Source: Thermoanaerobaculia bacterium (GTDB lineage: Bacteria; Acidobacteriota; Thermoanaerobaculia; Gp7-AA8). From it: a stretch of 40,242 nucleotides of DNA. The stretch is from assembly GCA_017883235.1 (NCBI GenBank), contig JADGNY010000055.1:1-40242 (forward strand), in the 5' to 3' direction. How positions within the stretch are numbered: position 1 is the first letter of the stretch; the number at the start of each line of letters is the position of its first letter. Position numbers and translations under genes: made by a program. Below, in pieces: positions 1 through 32,128 of this stretch. Under the pieces are notes generated by a model. The model ran no database searches. It was not told the origin of the DNA and saw nothing but the letters and a program-made list of their open reading frames with translations.

Positions 1-375
1 GCCGGCGGCACACCCGACGAACACGCTACACTTGCTTCCGGACAACACCCGCGCGTCGTAGCCGGCGTTTTCGATACTGTGCCAGCACGCTTGCAGGAAG
101 AGCCGCTGCTGTGGATCCATGCTTTCCGCTTCGGTGGGCGAGATGTTGAAAAACAGCGGGTCGAACAGATCGTATTCATCGAGCGCTCCCACCCACTGGC
201 AGTTAGTCTTGCCCGGCACGATCGCGCCGGGCTGATAGTACCCATCCACATCCCAGCGGCTCGCTGGAACCTGGCTGATGCAGTTCTTCCCTTCCGCAAG
301 ATTGCGCCAGAACTCCTCGAGGTTCCTCGCCTGCGGGAATTGACCGGCCCTGCCGACGATCGCAATCGGTTGTGA
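1..375 (-). other. PKS module 7: ketosynthase N-terminus, cut by window edge
   Basis: IAIVGRAGQFP, VPGKTNCQWVGALDEYD and DPQQRLFLQACWHSIENAGYD are the start of a KS closely similar to KS3. The active-site Cys lies outside the window, so activity cannot be judged. Confidence 0.9.
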
Positions 376-3300
376 GGACCGACCGGCCGGCGCGCCCGCG
401 ATAAAGCGCGATGCCGTGTGACTTCGCCACGACGTGAGCTTCTGCGCCGCGGTTGTCGTGGCGATCTTCTGCGGCAACAAAGTGCGATCTCCCGATGACA
501 CGGCGGGCGTCGCGCATTGGCTCAACAGAGTGCCGTGCTCTTTCACTTGCGTTCTGACATAGCGACTGAGCTGGGCAAGTGTCGGATAGCTGTAGACCTT
601 CGTCGCCTCGATCGACGTTTGATATTTCTCGTTGATCTTGCGGAGCCAGGTCACACCGGCGATCGAATCGAGGCCCACATCGACGAACTGTGCATCCTCG
701 TCGATGTCGCTCTCTTTCATCTGCAGCTCGTTCGCCAGTAGCGTTCTCAAGCTTGCGGTGACGGCAGAGAGCACGTCATCGGCGGCGGACGGCGACAGCG
801 CGCCGGCCTGCTTCGCGGGCTCGACCTGAACCTGCTGCGGGCCGGCGGCAGGCGCCTGGATCTCTGCATAGAAGTTGATCCGAATTTTCTCCGCTGTCGC
901 AGGCTGGCCCACAAACGTCTTTTCATGCATGGCCAGTTCGAGTCGATACGTCTCCTCCAGCGGCTGGTGTACATACCCGGTCAACTGCTGTTTGAGGCTG
1001 ATCAAGCGGTAGCGCGACGCCTGCGCGATTTGTTTGGCCAACGCCATCGCCGCCGGCACCACCTCGGACCGGCGCAACACACGAAGCCGGAGTCCTCTGC
1101 CTTTCAACTCCCGGCCGGTATAGGGCTGCGCCGTCAGCAGGCTTTCTCTGGCCAGGTCATGTCCGATCTTGTCCCCAAGAATCCACGTCGCGCCGGCACC
1201 CGGCGTGAATCCATAGTCCATATACGGACTCACATACCGGCTTTCTTCGCTCAGCAGGACAAGGTCAGCAAACATGCCCAGCGTCCAGCCGGCACCCAGG
1301 CCATGTCCCTGCATCGCGGCGATCACCGGGAGCTTACAGTCCAGCGGCAATTGATAGATCTTGTAATCCGTGAATTTGGCCTTGCCTTCCTGAATGGCCA
1401 GCAGGCTTTCTTTGGTCCCGCCGGCAGCAAAATAGGTGTCGTAACCGGTGAGAATCACAACCTTATAAGCCGACGTCTGCTCGATATGGGCGAAAACTTC
1501 AGTCATCCCTTCGATCAAGGCATCGGAAAACATGTTCTTTGCTTCCCGGTCCTCCATCGTCACGGCCACAATGCCGTTCGGGTAAGCGGTTGCCGTGACC
1601 ACACTTGAGCGAAGTGAAATGCGCCTGGGCGCGGCGGGGAGCAGGTCAGGTGTTTCGCCTTCCTGCTCCGCCCATGCCGGTGCGGCGCTGCGAATCTTCT
1701 GCTCGAGAGTGGTCACGGTATGTTTTTTCCAGGCAGCCAATGCGATGCGAGGCAGCTTGGCCCAGGAGGCCGCCACCTGCACGGCCGTCGACAGCACTTG
1801 ATCGTGCTCCGCCACCGTCAAACCGGCGACGCGTTGCTGGAGATCACTCCCCGAATAATTGCCGCCGGTCAGTAAGATTTCCCCGGCTGCCTCGTTGCCG
1901 AATCGATGCGCAAAGATCGCCGCGGCCGTTTGCCCGACGTTGGCCGAGGAATAAACACCTTGCCGGCTGTAGACACAGGCATCGCAGAACTGAGCGAAAA
2001 GCCAGGCGCTGCCTCTGGCATTGCCCGCCAAGGCCGCCACGACGGGGATCTCTGACTCGAGAATCAGGCGTTGGAGGTCCAACAGGGCATCCTCCGGGAT
2101 GACCGGAAGAAACTCGCCATTCTCGCTGACCAGGACGGCGGCTTTGTAGCGGCCGGATTCACAAATCCTGGCGAAAATGTCGCGAAGGTCCGCAACCAGG
2201 TCCCTCTTGTCAGCGAGACCGAACTTGACGACCATGACGTTCTCACCGGCCGGCGCAAGCTGGATATATGCCGCTGGCGAGACAATGGCCACATCCGACG
2301 GTGTGTCTGGCGCGGATGCCTCGATCTCGACAACCGTTAATGCTTCGACCTGATCGTGCAGGTGACGCGTCAGATGATGCTTCAGCAACCGGAGCGCATC
2401 CTGGGACTTCGTCGCCAACGTCGATGCAAGTCTCTGTACATACCCGTCGACTTGCGCGCCCGGAAGTATGGAACACGTCCATCCCTTCGCTCGCAGTTGC
2501 GTGCCCGTCGAAGTGGTGGAGTGGTACAAGAAGTCTAGCGTCAGGGCGTCGCCGAAACGCTCGCTGAACAGCATCTCCACGGGTGTCGTGGGATACAAGT
2601 GTTTGTCCGCGTCCGTGTACGCATACGTCGCGTCTTCATTGCACACCATGAAGTCGCACAGCGCTGCGGCCAGGAAGGCGGCGCCGATCGCATCGCCTTG
2701 CAGGACAGCGATGAGCGGGTACGGAAACGACACAATGGACTGGTAGAGCTTTTGCTCGACGGCTTCGTTGTACTCCTCTCTCCCACCGCGCGGGAAAGCG
2801 CGCTCGAGCCCGCTGAGCAGCAGTACCTTGATCGACGGCTCGCGTTGCACCCTGTCGAAGGCCTGCCGCACCTGGACAATCAGGTCCGTTGCCGGCGCCG
2901 CGCCGATTTGAATCGCGAATATCCCGTTCCCGTCGTCGTACAACCTGACCGCCGAAACGGCCGGTGCCGCGCCCGGGACGGTATTCGACAGCGTAATCGT
3001 CGCCCGTCCTGCTGACGGTTCTGCCGCGACAACCGTGCCCGGCGCGGTCAAAGAAACCGCGGCCGGCCTTTTCCGCCCGGCTGGCACCGCCGCCGCTCGT
3101 TCGTACGGCTCAAGAGCGATTTCCCTGCGCATCGGTGCGGCAGCAGGTTGATCGATGACCGGTTCGGCCACATCCATCGACGTCTGCTGACAGCAGACAC
3201 CTCGCATTTGCGCGGAGATATTGCCCCGCTCATCGCAGAGGTCGATGTCCAGTTTGACGACTGTGTCCGCCGGCTGATTTCCCGGCGAATAACGCACCCA

Positions 3301-6300
3301 CGCCACCATCTCTGCGACACAAGGCGAGACGATGCGCAACGTTTCCACGGCAAAAGGCAGTCGCCGCTGGCTCGTTCCGGGCTCACCGTCCAGAAATGCG
3401 ATCGCAGCTTGCAACGCACCATCGGTCAAGCTCGGATGGAGGACATACTCTCGCGACGAGCTTTCGGCGACGGTACCTGGCAGCCGCAATTGCGCCAGCA
3501 ATTGCCCGCTTCCTCGATGAATCGCTGCGATTGCTTGAAGAGCCGGTCCATAGACCAGTCCCATGCGGGCACAGGCCGCGTAAATGCTGCCCGGCTCTGC
3601 GTGCCCCTGCCGCATCTGTCCTTTGAGCTGATCGAGATCGAGTTTTGCGGGCGCCGGTTCGCCACTCAACACCACGCGACCCTGGCAATGGACGATCTCC
3701 TGGTCCGCGTCCTGACTGTAGATCTCATAGTCGATCCGGTCGCTGTCGTGCGCCAATAATGCGATGCTGACTTCCTTACTACCGGTAAAGACCACCGGTT
3801 GCGCCCAGACCACATCGCGCAACTCCAGAAGCTCTGACTGAGAACTGCGCCCCGCTTTTTGCGCTGCGGCCCGCGCCATTTCGAGATAAACCGCGGCAGG
3901 AAGAACCCTTTGACCACCGACTTCATGGTCTCTCAGAAAGAATTCCTCGCCGCTGAACGTCGAGCTGTAGCTCTGCTGGCTGAGGTCAGAGGTGTTACTG
4001 TGAAGCAGGGGATGCAGTACCGCGGTTGCGCCCTTGGCCGCTACCGGCTCGGCCGCCACATCGACCCAGTAGCGCTCTTTGGCAAACGGATATGTGGGCA
4101 GGCTGACACGTTGCGGTTTCGTCTCGCCGTAAAGCTTGCTCCAATCCACCTCGAGACCCTTCGCCCACAGATCCAGCAGCTTCGGGAATTTCTTGTTCGC
4201 GATCCATTTGTCGATGGTCTGCTGCAGGTCGGCATCCGTGCTGAACAACGACAGCGCTCGTTTGTCGCGTTTCACCTGACCGCGATACGCGTCTTCGATC
4301 TCCTGCTCGCCAGCCACATACGCTTCGAGCGTTTCGATCAGTTCTTCGACCGAGCTCGCGACGAAGCCCAGCCGTTCATCCATCCCCTCGCGACCCACTT
4401 GGAGCGTGTACGCCACGGCCGCCAGATCGATCTCGTTCTGCCGCCGGTGAATGAAATCCAGGAGATCGCGCGCTTTCTGCTGCAGTTGCCCGGCCGTCCG
4501 CGCCGACAGCACGATGACCGCTTCCGTAAACGCCATCGGCTGCGGAACCGGGGCCTGGTATTCCTCCACGATCATGTGAGCGTTGGATCCGCCAGCGCCG
4601 AACGAGGAGATCCCGGCAATCCGTGGCATCATTCGGCCGTCGATCACCGGCTGCTCCCATGGTCGCAATGACTGATTGACGACGAATGGGCTCTTCTCGA
4701 AATCGATGTACGGATTCAACCGCCCCGAATGGAGCGACGGCACGATCTGCTGATGCTGCATCTGCAACAGCACCTTCGTCAGTCCGGCAATCCCGGCCGC
4801 CGATTCGCAATGGCCGATATTCGATTTCGCCGATCCGATGAGGCAGAATCCGGTCTCCTGCGTATCCTTCTGGAAGGCTTTGCTCAGCGCTGCGATCTCG
4901 ATCGGATCGCCCAGTTTCGTACCGGTTCCATGCGCTTCGATGTAGCTGACGTGCCGCGCGTCCGTACCCGATTCCGCGAGCGCCCGGCTGATGACACTCG
5001 CCTGAGCTTGCGGGTTCGGCACCGTGTAGCCGTTGGTCTTGCCGCCATGATTGAGGGCGCTGCCTCGAATCACCCCGTATATGTGGTCGCCGTCCCGCTT
5101 GGCCTCGGAGAGTCGTTTCAGGACGACCACCCCCACTCCTTCTCCGGGAATGTAACCGTCGCCCCCTTCGCCGAAGCTCTGGCAGTGACCGTCACTGGAG
5201 ATGAACTGTCCGGCGCTGAGCACCAGGTATTTATTCGGGTGGATGCTGACGTTGACGCCGCTGGCGATGGCCAGGCTCGTTCGTCCCTGTTTGAGATCCA
5301 GACACGCGAAATGAATCGCCGTCAATGAAGACGAACACATCGTATCCAGGGTCACGCTCGGACCGTGTAGATTGAGCGTATACGACACGCGATTCGCGAT
5401 GCTGGCCATACTTCCAGGAACGCCGGCGCGTTTGCCTTGCGCGAGGGCCGCGGCGCCGAACAACTGGTATTCGGTGTACATGACGCCGACATAGACGCCG
5501 ACCTGTCCCGGCAGGTCGTGTACATGCGGCACCTGCAGGCTCGCGCGTGTGTATCCCGCGTCTTCGATCGCCATCCAGGCATGCTGCAGAAAGAGACGCT
5601 CTTGTGGATCGATCGACTTCGCGTCCTTGGGGGAGATGTTGAAAAACAACGGATCGAACTCATCGACGCCGGCAATGAAGCCGCCCCACTTGCTGTAATG
5701 ATGTCCGCTCCTGGTGCGATCGTCGCTGAAGTATTCCCGCCAGTTCCAGCGCTCCTTCGGTACCTCAGTGATGCAATCCCTGCCGTCACGCAGATTGCGC
5801 CAATAGGCGTCGACATCGATCGCCTCGGGGTAGCGACCGCTCAATCCGATGATGGCGATCGGATCGGATTCGGTTGTCGGGCTCGGGACAGCAGTCCGTA
5901 TGCGGCCGGGACGCCGGGCCGGCCTGGTTCGGGCCGGCGGTGGCGTTTCGAGCTGCGTGTCAGCCGGTTTTGTCCGGCCATTGCCATTGCCGGCGAACAG
6001 CGTTGCCAATCGCGCCGAATGCGATTGGATGAAGTATCTCGTTAACTCGCCAATGGTCTGGTATTCGAAAAACAGCGTCTTGGAGAGCGAGCCAAACGTC
6101 CGTTCCAAATGGGTGGTCAGCTTCACCGCGACGATCGAATCGATCCCGTAGTTCTCCAACGGCGCCTGCGGATCGATCCTCTGCGGCGGCACGTTCAACA
6201 CTTCTGAACACTGCCTGAGCAGGTAGTCTTGCGTTTTTTCTACGAAGCCGTCGCGCTCGATCGCCGCAGGAGCTGCCTCTGAAGCAACGGCTTGCACTGC

Positions 6301-7734
6301 CGCGGCCGGAAGATTGGAACCTTCCGGCTCGATGCGCCGGCCGGAGGACAACGCCAGGCGGATCTGCGCGAGATCGCCTGCCGCGACCGCAATCTGGTCA
6401 TAGGGCAACGCCAGACTGCGATAGAAGGCGCGAAGGCCTGTTGCCGTCTGCATGGGCTGTATGCCGGTGGATTGTTGCAGCCGTTCCCGGCTTGCCGGGT
6501 CGACAGTCATCCCGCCGGCCTGCCACAACGGCCAGTTGATCGACCGCGTGCGCCCGTGCCGCCGTTTTGCTGCGACCTGTCGATTGCGATACGTCGCGAA
6601 CTGGTCCATGAAGCCATTCGCGGTCGCGTAATCGGCCTGGCCGGCATTCCCGAAGGCGCCGGCCAGCGAAGAAAACAGCACGAAGAAATCGAGCTCAACG
6701 TCTTGACTGGCCAGGTCCAGGTTGAACGTGCCGGTGACTTTCGGCGCCAGTACCTGGCTGAATTCCGCGCTGGTCTTTTTCAGAATGAAGTTATCCGCAA
6801 TCGTCCCGGCACAGTGGAGAATGCCGTTGAGCTGGCCATGCTCGTCTTTGATACCGGCGATGAGTTGCGTGACCTGGTCGAGGTCAGCGACATCCACCTG
6901 CCGGTAGCTCACGCGGCCGGTCTGTGCGGACAATTCGGTGACCAGGGCTCGCGTTTCCGCGCTCACTGGCGAGCGACCTGCCAGGACCATTCGCGCCGCC
7001 GTCCGCTCGAGAATTTCTCTGGCAAACAGAGCGCCGACGCGGCCGAGCCCACCGGTAATCAGGTAGACACCGCGTTCTTTGTACACGACCGGTGCCTGAT
7101 CCGCGTCCTCCGGCAGCTCTTCCCAGCGCAAGATCTGGCGCGCGCCCTTCCGATATTGGATCAGCCGGTCCGGCCAGCCGGTCTTCTCTTCGTGCAAGTG
7201 TTTGGAGAGCTCTTCCGTGGTGATTTCCGGCGTAACGAGGATGAATTGACCAACGAACCGCGGACTTTCGAGCGTCGCCGTGTTGAGCAATCCCGACACA
7301 CCGGCGAGCAACGCTTCCTCCTCACCGTCAGCCACGACAATCTGGACGAGAACCTTGCCCGGCGGTTTGCTCCGGAGAATCGTTTGGATCAATCGAAAGC
7401 ACGCGAGCGCGGCGTCGGTGTAGCGCTGGGCAATGTTCGCCTGCTGCGCCGTTTGCAGACAGAGGCAACGGCTGCGAGGAACCGACGACTGCAGTTTCTG
7501 GACATCGACGTTCGAAAGCTGGCCGAGGACAATGTGATGTTCCGTGTATTCGACGTGGCTCGAGCCAGCGGATGCTTCGAGGGCGCTGGAATGCCAAGCC
7601 GGGGTGGCCAGCAAGGTACCGGTCTGCCCGCTTTGTTCCTCCAGTTTGAGGGCTTTGATTTTCTCCAAAGCCTCCCGTCGAGAGAGTCTGCCGTTCGACA
7701 AGTCGTCGTATATTTGCCGCAGAAGTCGTTTCAT
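1..7734 (-). CDS. Second trans-AT polyketide synthase, N-terminal part; runs off left edge
   Basis: One continuous open frame of 2578 codons from an ATG at 7734 to the left edge, in frame at base 3; the stop is outside the window. Domains by residue: an N-terminal linker about 1-35 (GRLSRREALEKIKAL); KR with structural half about 100-200, GGLGRVG near 229 and catalytic Tyr369; ACP (Ser533); KS6 (Cys800, with HGTGT and NIGH); DH (His1270 in HEVGGQRVLP); three crotonase units about 1592-1797, 1820-2010 and 2045-2289; ACP (Ser2357, Trp2363); then the first 120 residues of KS7, ending before its Cys. No AT is present. The KR and first ACP complete module 5 begun by the KS-DH end of the 7550-residue protein. 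No clear ribosome-binding site precedes 7734; GTG codons in frame at 7743 and 7797 are alternatives. The gap to pfaD is 124 nt. Confidence 0.95.
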   Translation of the reverse strand, partial: MKRLLRQIYDDLSNGRLSRREALEKIKALKLEEQSGQTGTLLATPAWHSSALEASAGSSHVEYTEHHIVLGQLSNVDVQKLQSSVPRSRCLCLQTAQQANIAQRYTDAALACFRLIQTILRSKPPGKVLVQIVVADGEEEALLAGVSGLLNTATLESPRFVGQFILVTPEITTEELSKHLHEEKTGWPDRLIQYRKGARQILRWEELPEDADQAPVVYKERGVYLITGGLGRVGALFAREILERTAARMVLAGRSPVSAETRALVTELSAQTGRVSYRQVDVADLDQVTQLIAGIKDEHGQLNGILHCAGTIADNFILKKTSAEFSQVLAPKVTGTFNLDLASQDVELDFFVLFSSLAGAFGNAGQADYATANGFMDQFATYRNRQVAAKRRHGRTRSINWPLWQAGGMTVDPASRERLQQSTGIQPMQTATGLRAFYRSLALPYDQIAVAAGDLAQIRLALSSGRRIEPEGSNLPAAAVQAVASEAAPAAIERDGFVEKTQDYLLRQCSEVLNVPPQRIDPQAPLENYGIDSIVAVKLTTHLERTFGSLSKTLFFEYQTIGELTRYFIQSHSARLATLFAGNGNGRTKPADTQLETPPPARTRPARRPGRIRTAVPSPTTESDPIAIIGLSGRYPEAIDVDAYWRNLRDGRDCITEVPKERWNWREYFSDDRTRSGHHYSKWGGFIAGVDEFDPLFFNISPKDAKSIDPQERLFLQHAWMAIEDAGYTRASLQVPHVHDLPGQVGVYVGVMYTEYQLFGAAALAQGKRAGVPGSMASIANRVSYTLNLHGPSVTLDTMCSSSLTAIHFACLDLKQGRTSLAIASGVNVSIHPNKYLVLSAGQFISSDGHCQSFGEGGDGYIPGEGVGVVVLKRLSEAKRDGDHIYGVIRGSALNHGGKTNGYTVPNPQAQASVISRALAESGTDARHVSYIEAHGTGTKLGDPIEIAALSKAFQKDTQETGFCLIGSAKSNIGHCESAAGIAGLTKVLLQMQHQQIVPSLHSGRLNPYIDFEKSPFVVNQSLRPWEQPVIDGRMMPRIAGISSFGAGGSNAHMIVEEYQAPVPQPMAFTEAVIVLSARTAGQLQQKARDLLDFIHRRQNEIDLAAVAYTLQVGREGMDERLGFVASSVEELIETLEAYVAGEQEIEDAYRGQVKRDKRALSLFSTDADLQQTIDKWIANKKFPKLLDLWAKGLEVDWSKLYGETKPQRVSLPTYPFAKERYWVDVAAEPVAAKGATAVLHPLLHSNTSDLSQQSYSSTFSGEEFFLRDHEVGGQRVLPAAVYLEMARAAAQKAGRSSQSELLELRDVVWAQPVVFTGSKEVSIALLAHDSDRIDYEIYSQDADQEIVHCQGRVVLSGEPAPAKLDLDQLKGQMRQGHAEPGSIYAACARMGLVYGPALQAIAAIHRGSGQLLAQLRLPGTVAESSSREYVLHPSLTDGALQAAIAFLDGEPGTSQRRLPFAVETLRIVSPCVAEMVAWVRYSPGNQPADTVVKLDIDLCDERGNISAQMRGVCCQQTSMDVAEPVIDQPAAAPMRREIALEPYERAAAVPAGRKRPAAVSLTAPGTVVAAEPSAGRATITLSNTVPGAAPAVSAVRLYDDGNGIFAIQIGAAPATDLIVQVRQAFDRVQREPSIKVLLLSGLERAFPRGGREEYNEAVEQKLYQSIVSFPYPLIAVLQGDAIGAAFLAAALCDFMVCNEDATYAYTDADKHLYPTTPVEMLFSERFGDALTLDFLYHSTTSTGTQLRAKGWTCSILPGAQVDGYVQRLASTLATKSQDALRLLKHHLTRHLHDQVEALTVVEIEASAPDTPSDVAIVSPAAYIQLAPAGENVMVVKFGLADKRDLVADLRDIFARICESGRYKAAVLVSENGEFLPVIPEDALLDLQRLILESEIPVVAALAGNARGSAWLFAQFCDACVYSRQGVYSSANVGQTAAAIFAHRFGNEAAGEILLTGGNYSGSDLQQRVAGLTVAEHDQVLSTAVQVAASWAKLPRIALAAWKKHTVTTLEQKIRSAAPAWAEQEGETPDLLPAAPRRISLRSSVVTATAYPNGIVAVTMEDREAKNMFSDALIEGMTEVFAHIEQTSAYKVVILTGYDTYFAAGGTKESLLAIQEGKAKFTDYKIYQLPLDCKLPVIAAMQGHGLGAGWTLGMFADLVLLSEESRYVSPYMDYGFTPGAGATWILGDKIGHDLARESLLTAQPYTGRELKGRGLRLRVLRRSEVVPAAMALAKQIAQASRYRLISLKQQLTGYVHQPLEETYRLELAMHEKTFVGQPATAEKIRINFYAEIQAPAAGPQQVQVEPAKQAGALSPSAADDVLSAVTASLRTLLANELQMKESDIDEDAQFVDVGLDSIAGVTWLRKINEKYQTSIEATKVYSYPTLAQLSRYVRTQVKEHGTLLSQCATPAVSSGDRTLLPQKIATTTAAQKLTSWRSHTASRFIAGAPAGRSSQPIAIVGRAGQFPQARNLEEFWRNLAEGKNCISQVPASRWDVDGYYQPGAIVPGKTNCQWVGALDEYDLFDPLFFNISPTEAESMDPQQRLFLQACWHSIENAGYDARVLSGSKCSVFVGCAAG
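540..5870 (-). other. PKS module 6: KS-DH-ECH-ECH-ECH-ACP, second beta-branching module
   Basis: KS6 has LDTMCSSS (Cys800). The DH has an intact HEVGGQRVLP (His1270). Three crotonase units lie at nt about 2960-2345, 2275-1705 and 1600-870. The third reads MQGHGLGAG, YGFTPGAGAT and LAMHEKTF, typical of ECH2-type decarboxylases. The ACP reads GLDSIAGVTW with Trp2363 at Ser+6. Confidence 0.85.
6010..7734 (-). other. PKS module 5, second half: KR-ACP
   Basis: The protein begins with a linker, then a complete KR (GGLGRVG, FSSLAGAFGNAGQADY, Tyr369; Asp in IADNF suggests B-type) and an ACP (YGIDSIV, Ser533). It has no KS, so it must work with the KS-DH end of the upstream PKS protein. Confidence 0.85.
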
Positions 7735-7858
7735 CTGTGTCACGTCCGTGCGCGGTTGGATTGAAGCTGCTGCCTGGCCGTCGGGAGCGGCGGCCACGGT
7801 CGTTCGCCGGCAGGTTCGAGATCGAGTCTGACCAGCGCACTGTGGTAACGGTATTGAG

Positions 7859-9269
7859 CTACGCAGTGGCCGCCGTCACGAGGCCGGTCAGCGTCATTTC
7901 CGCATACCGTTGCATCAGGACGGCTGCAGCGCCGTTCATAATACGCTCGCCAATGTCAGAGACGTGACGATTACGCCACGACTCGAGCGCCGTTCCCTTT
8001 ACCCACTGATTGAATGCGCCGAGGGCTGGCCCACAATGCACCTGGTAATTCACCCTCTCCTCCTCGACGCCGCGCATCGCCAATCGAGTGGTATGGACGA
8101 AGTACCATTTGAACACCAGGGACATTTTCTGCCTGGGCGACAGCTCCTGCTTGTCGAAGCCGGGGTTGAGCCGGGAGTAATAGTTCTTCGTTTCGACCCA
8201 TACGTCTTCGAACGAACGCCCGAAGTATTTTTCCTCGATCTGCTTCCTGGTGTGGCTGTCGATCTCGTCCAGAGAGTTGTATCTCGTATAAAGCTCGTAC
8301 AGCTTGTTCGCCCGCCCTGGAAAGAAAACGCCTTTCCTAAGGACCTGGACCTTCGCTCCACTTTCAAACATGTCGCCCGCGGGAGCGTAGGCCGTGTCCT
8401 GAACGTCCATGTCCTGCAGCATGTCTTTCACAATGGCGCTCGTGCCGGCCTCCACGGTGCACTGATTGATGGAGCCGGTGGTAATGAAATCCGCTCCCAT
8501 GATGAACGCTGCTGCTGCTGCTTCCGGAGTGCCGATCCCGCCCGAGGCGCCGATCCGAATTCGCTTTCGATATGAATACCGAGCCATCATTTCGTCTCGC
8601 AGACGCAACATGGCCGGCATGAGAGCATAGGCGACGCCTCGATCCGTGTGCCCACCCGAGTCCGCTTCGACGCAAACCTCTCCGGCAACAGGAATGTGAC
8701 GCCCCAACTCGGCCTCCTGCGAGGTAAGGCCTCCTCTGGCAACCAACTCTCTGACCATCCCTTCGGGTGCCGGGCTCATAAAGGCACGGGCGACCTCAGG
8801 ACGGGAAACTTTGGCGAGAACGAAGTTGGGAGTGTTGATCGTCTCCCCCGGACCGCGGGTCAGCCCACGGAGCCGGTATCGCACGACGCTCGGCGCGACG
8901 TCGGTATAGGCCGCAGCTTCGACGAAGCGGATCCCGCGGGACAGGAAGAGATCGACGGTCCGATCCTCCAGCTCGCGATCGGCCATGTTGTGGAGCAGGT
9001 TCATGCCGAAGGACTGGCCGGCGGTGATTGCGGACCTGATCGAATCGATCGCGGCGTCGATTCTCTCGATCGCCAGCCCGCCCGTCCCGAAGTAGCCGAT
9101 CAGACCCGCCCTGGCCAGGGCGGCGACCAATGCTTCTGAAGCGATGGCCTTGTACATCGAGCCGGCCGTGTACGCATACTTCACACGGTAATCGGATCTG
9201 AACTCGGAATCGCCGAGGCGCGCCGGGTCGATCATCCTGGTCTCGAAGGAAAACGTCATCTGAAACGGC

Positions 9270-9292
<23 letters not shown>
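7859..9292 (-). CDS. pfaD: PfaD-type trans-acting enoyl reductase (FMN-dependent, nitronate-monooxygenase fold)
   Basis: 477 residues, the normal length of stand-alone PfaD/PksE-type reductases. Family hallmarks are visible: VKYAYTAGSMYKAIASE near the N-terminus, GTGGL, the FMN-phosphate region GASGGIGTPEAAAAAF, MGADFITTGSINQC, GDMFESGAKVQVLRKGVFFP, and the C-terminal GPALGAFNQWVKG. In trans-AT PKS systems this protein reduces enoyl-ACP intermediates in trans, replacing in-line ER domains; none of the modules here has an ER. The first ATG (9292) overlaps the end of the upstream PKS gene by 23 nt, which suggests translational coupling. An in-frame ATG at 9259, 10 nt past the PKS stop, would remove 11 residues and is equally possible. 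The gene lies exactly between the two halves of split module 5, so that module is a plausible target (inference). Confidence 0.96.
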
Positions 9293-31922
<22,630 letters not shown>

Positions 31923-31983
31923 GCAGGCACCGCCGAGCGAGTTTCACAAACGCGACGGCCGTCGAGCCGGCGACTTGCGTTCT

Positions 31984-32062
31984 CCTGTTGCTGGCTGCTG
32001 TGTGCTTGCGGTGCGCGTTGAAACTTCATGCAGAGCAAGCAACACAGCCACACAGCAACAGG
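31984..32062. repeat. Imperfect palindrome in the gap before the giant PKS gene
   Basis: The left arm 31984-32009 and right arm 32035-32062 are near-reverse complements (about 26 bp with small bulges) around a loop of about 25 nt. No T-run follows on either strand, so it is not a standard intrinsic terminator. It shares GTTGCTGGYTGCTGTGT and GCTYGCGGTGCGCG with the element at 32925-32995. In transcripts it would form a hairpin in the leader of the PKS message. The rest of the 206-nt gap shows no promoter I can defend. Confidence 0.75.
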
Positions 32063-32128
32063 AGGAGTAGGAGGGAGTGGGCAGGATTCCGACGAATTTG
32101 GATACGGAGGAAGGGCGCGTTGACGCTA

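Noticed and set aside
1-7734. Possible pseudogene, because no complete long ORF ends in this region
   Set aside because: The frame from 7734 is open and domain-complete to base 1; it lacks a stop only because the window ends.
7328-7840. 170-codon minus-strand frame starting with GTG just after pfaD
   Set aside because: It reads out of frame with the KR region of the second PKS. The frame from 7734 gives a proper KR and is open for 2578 codons.
31984-32062. Intrinsic terminator between the START gene and the PKS
   Set aside because: A strong stem exists, but no T-tract follows it on either strand.
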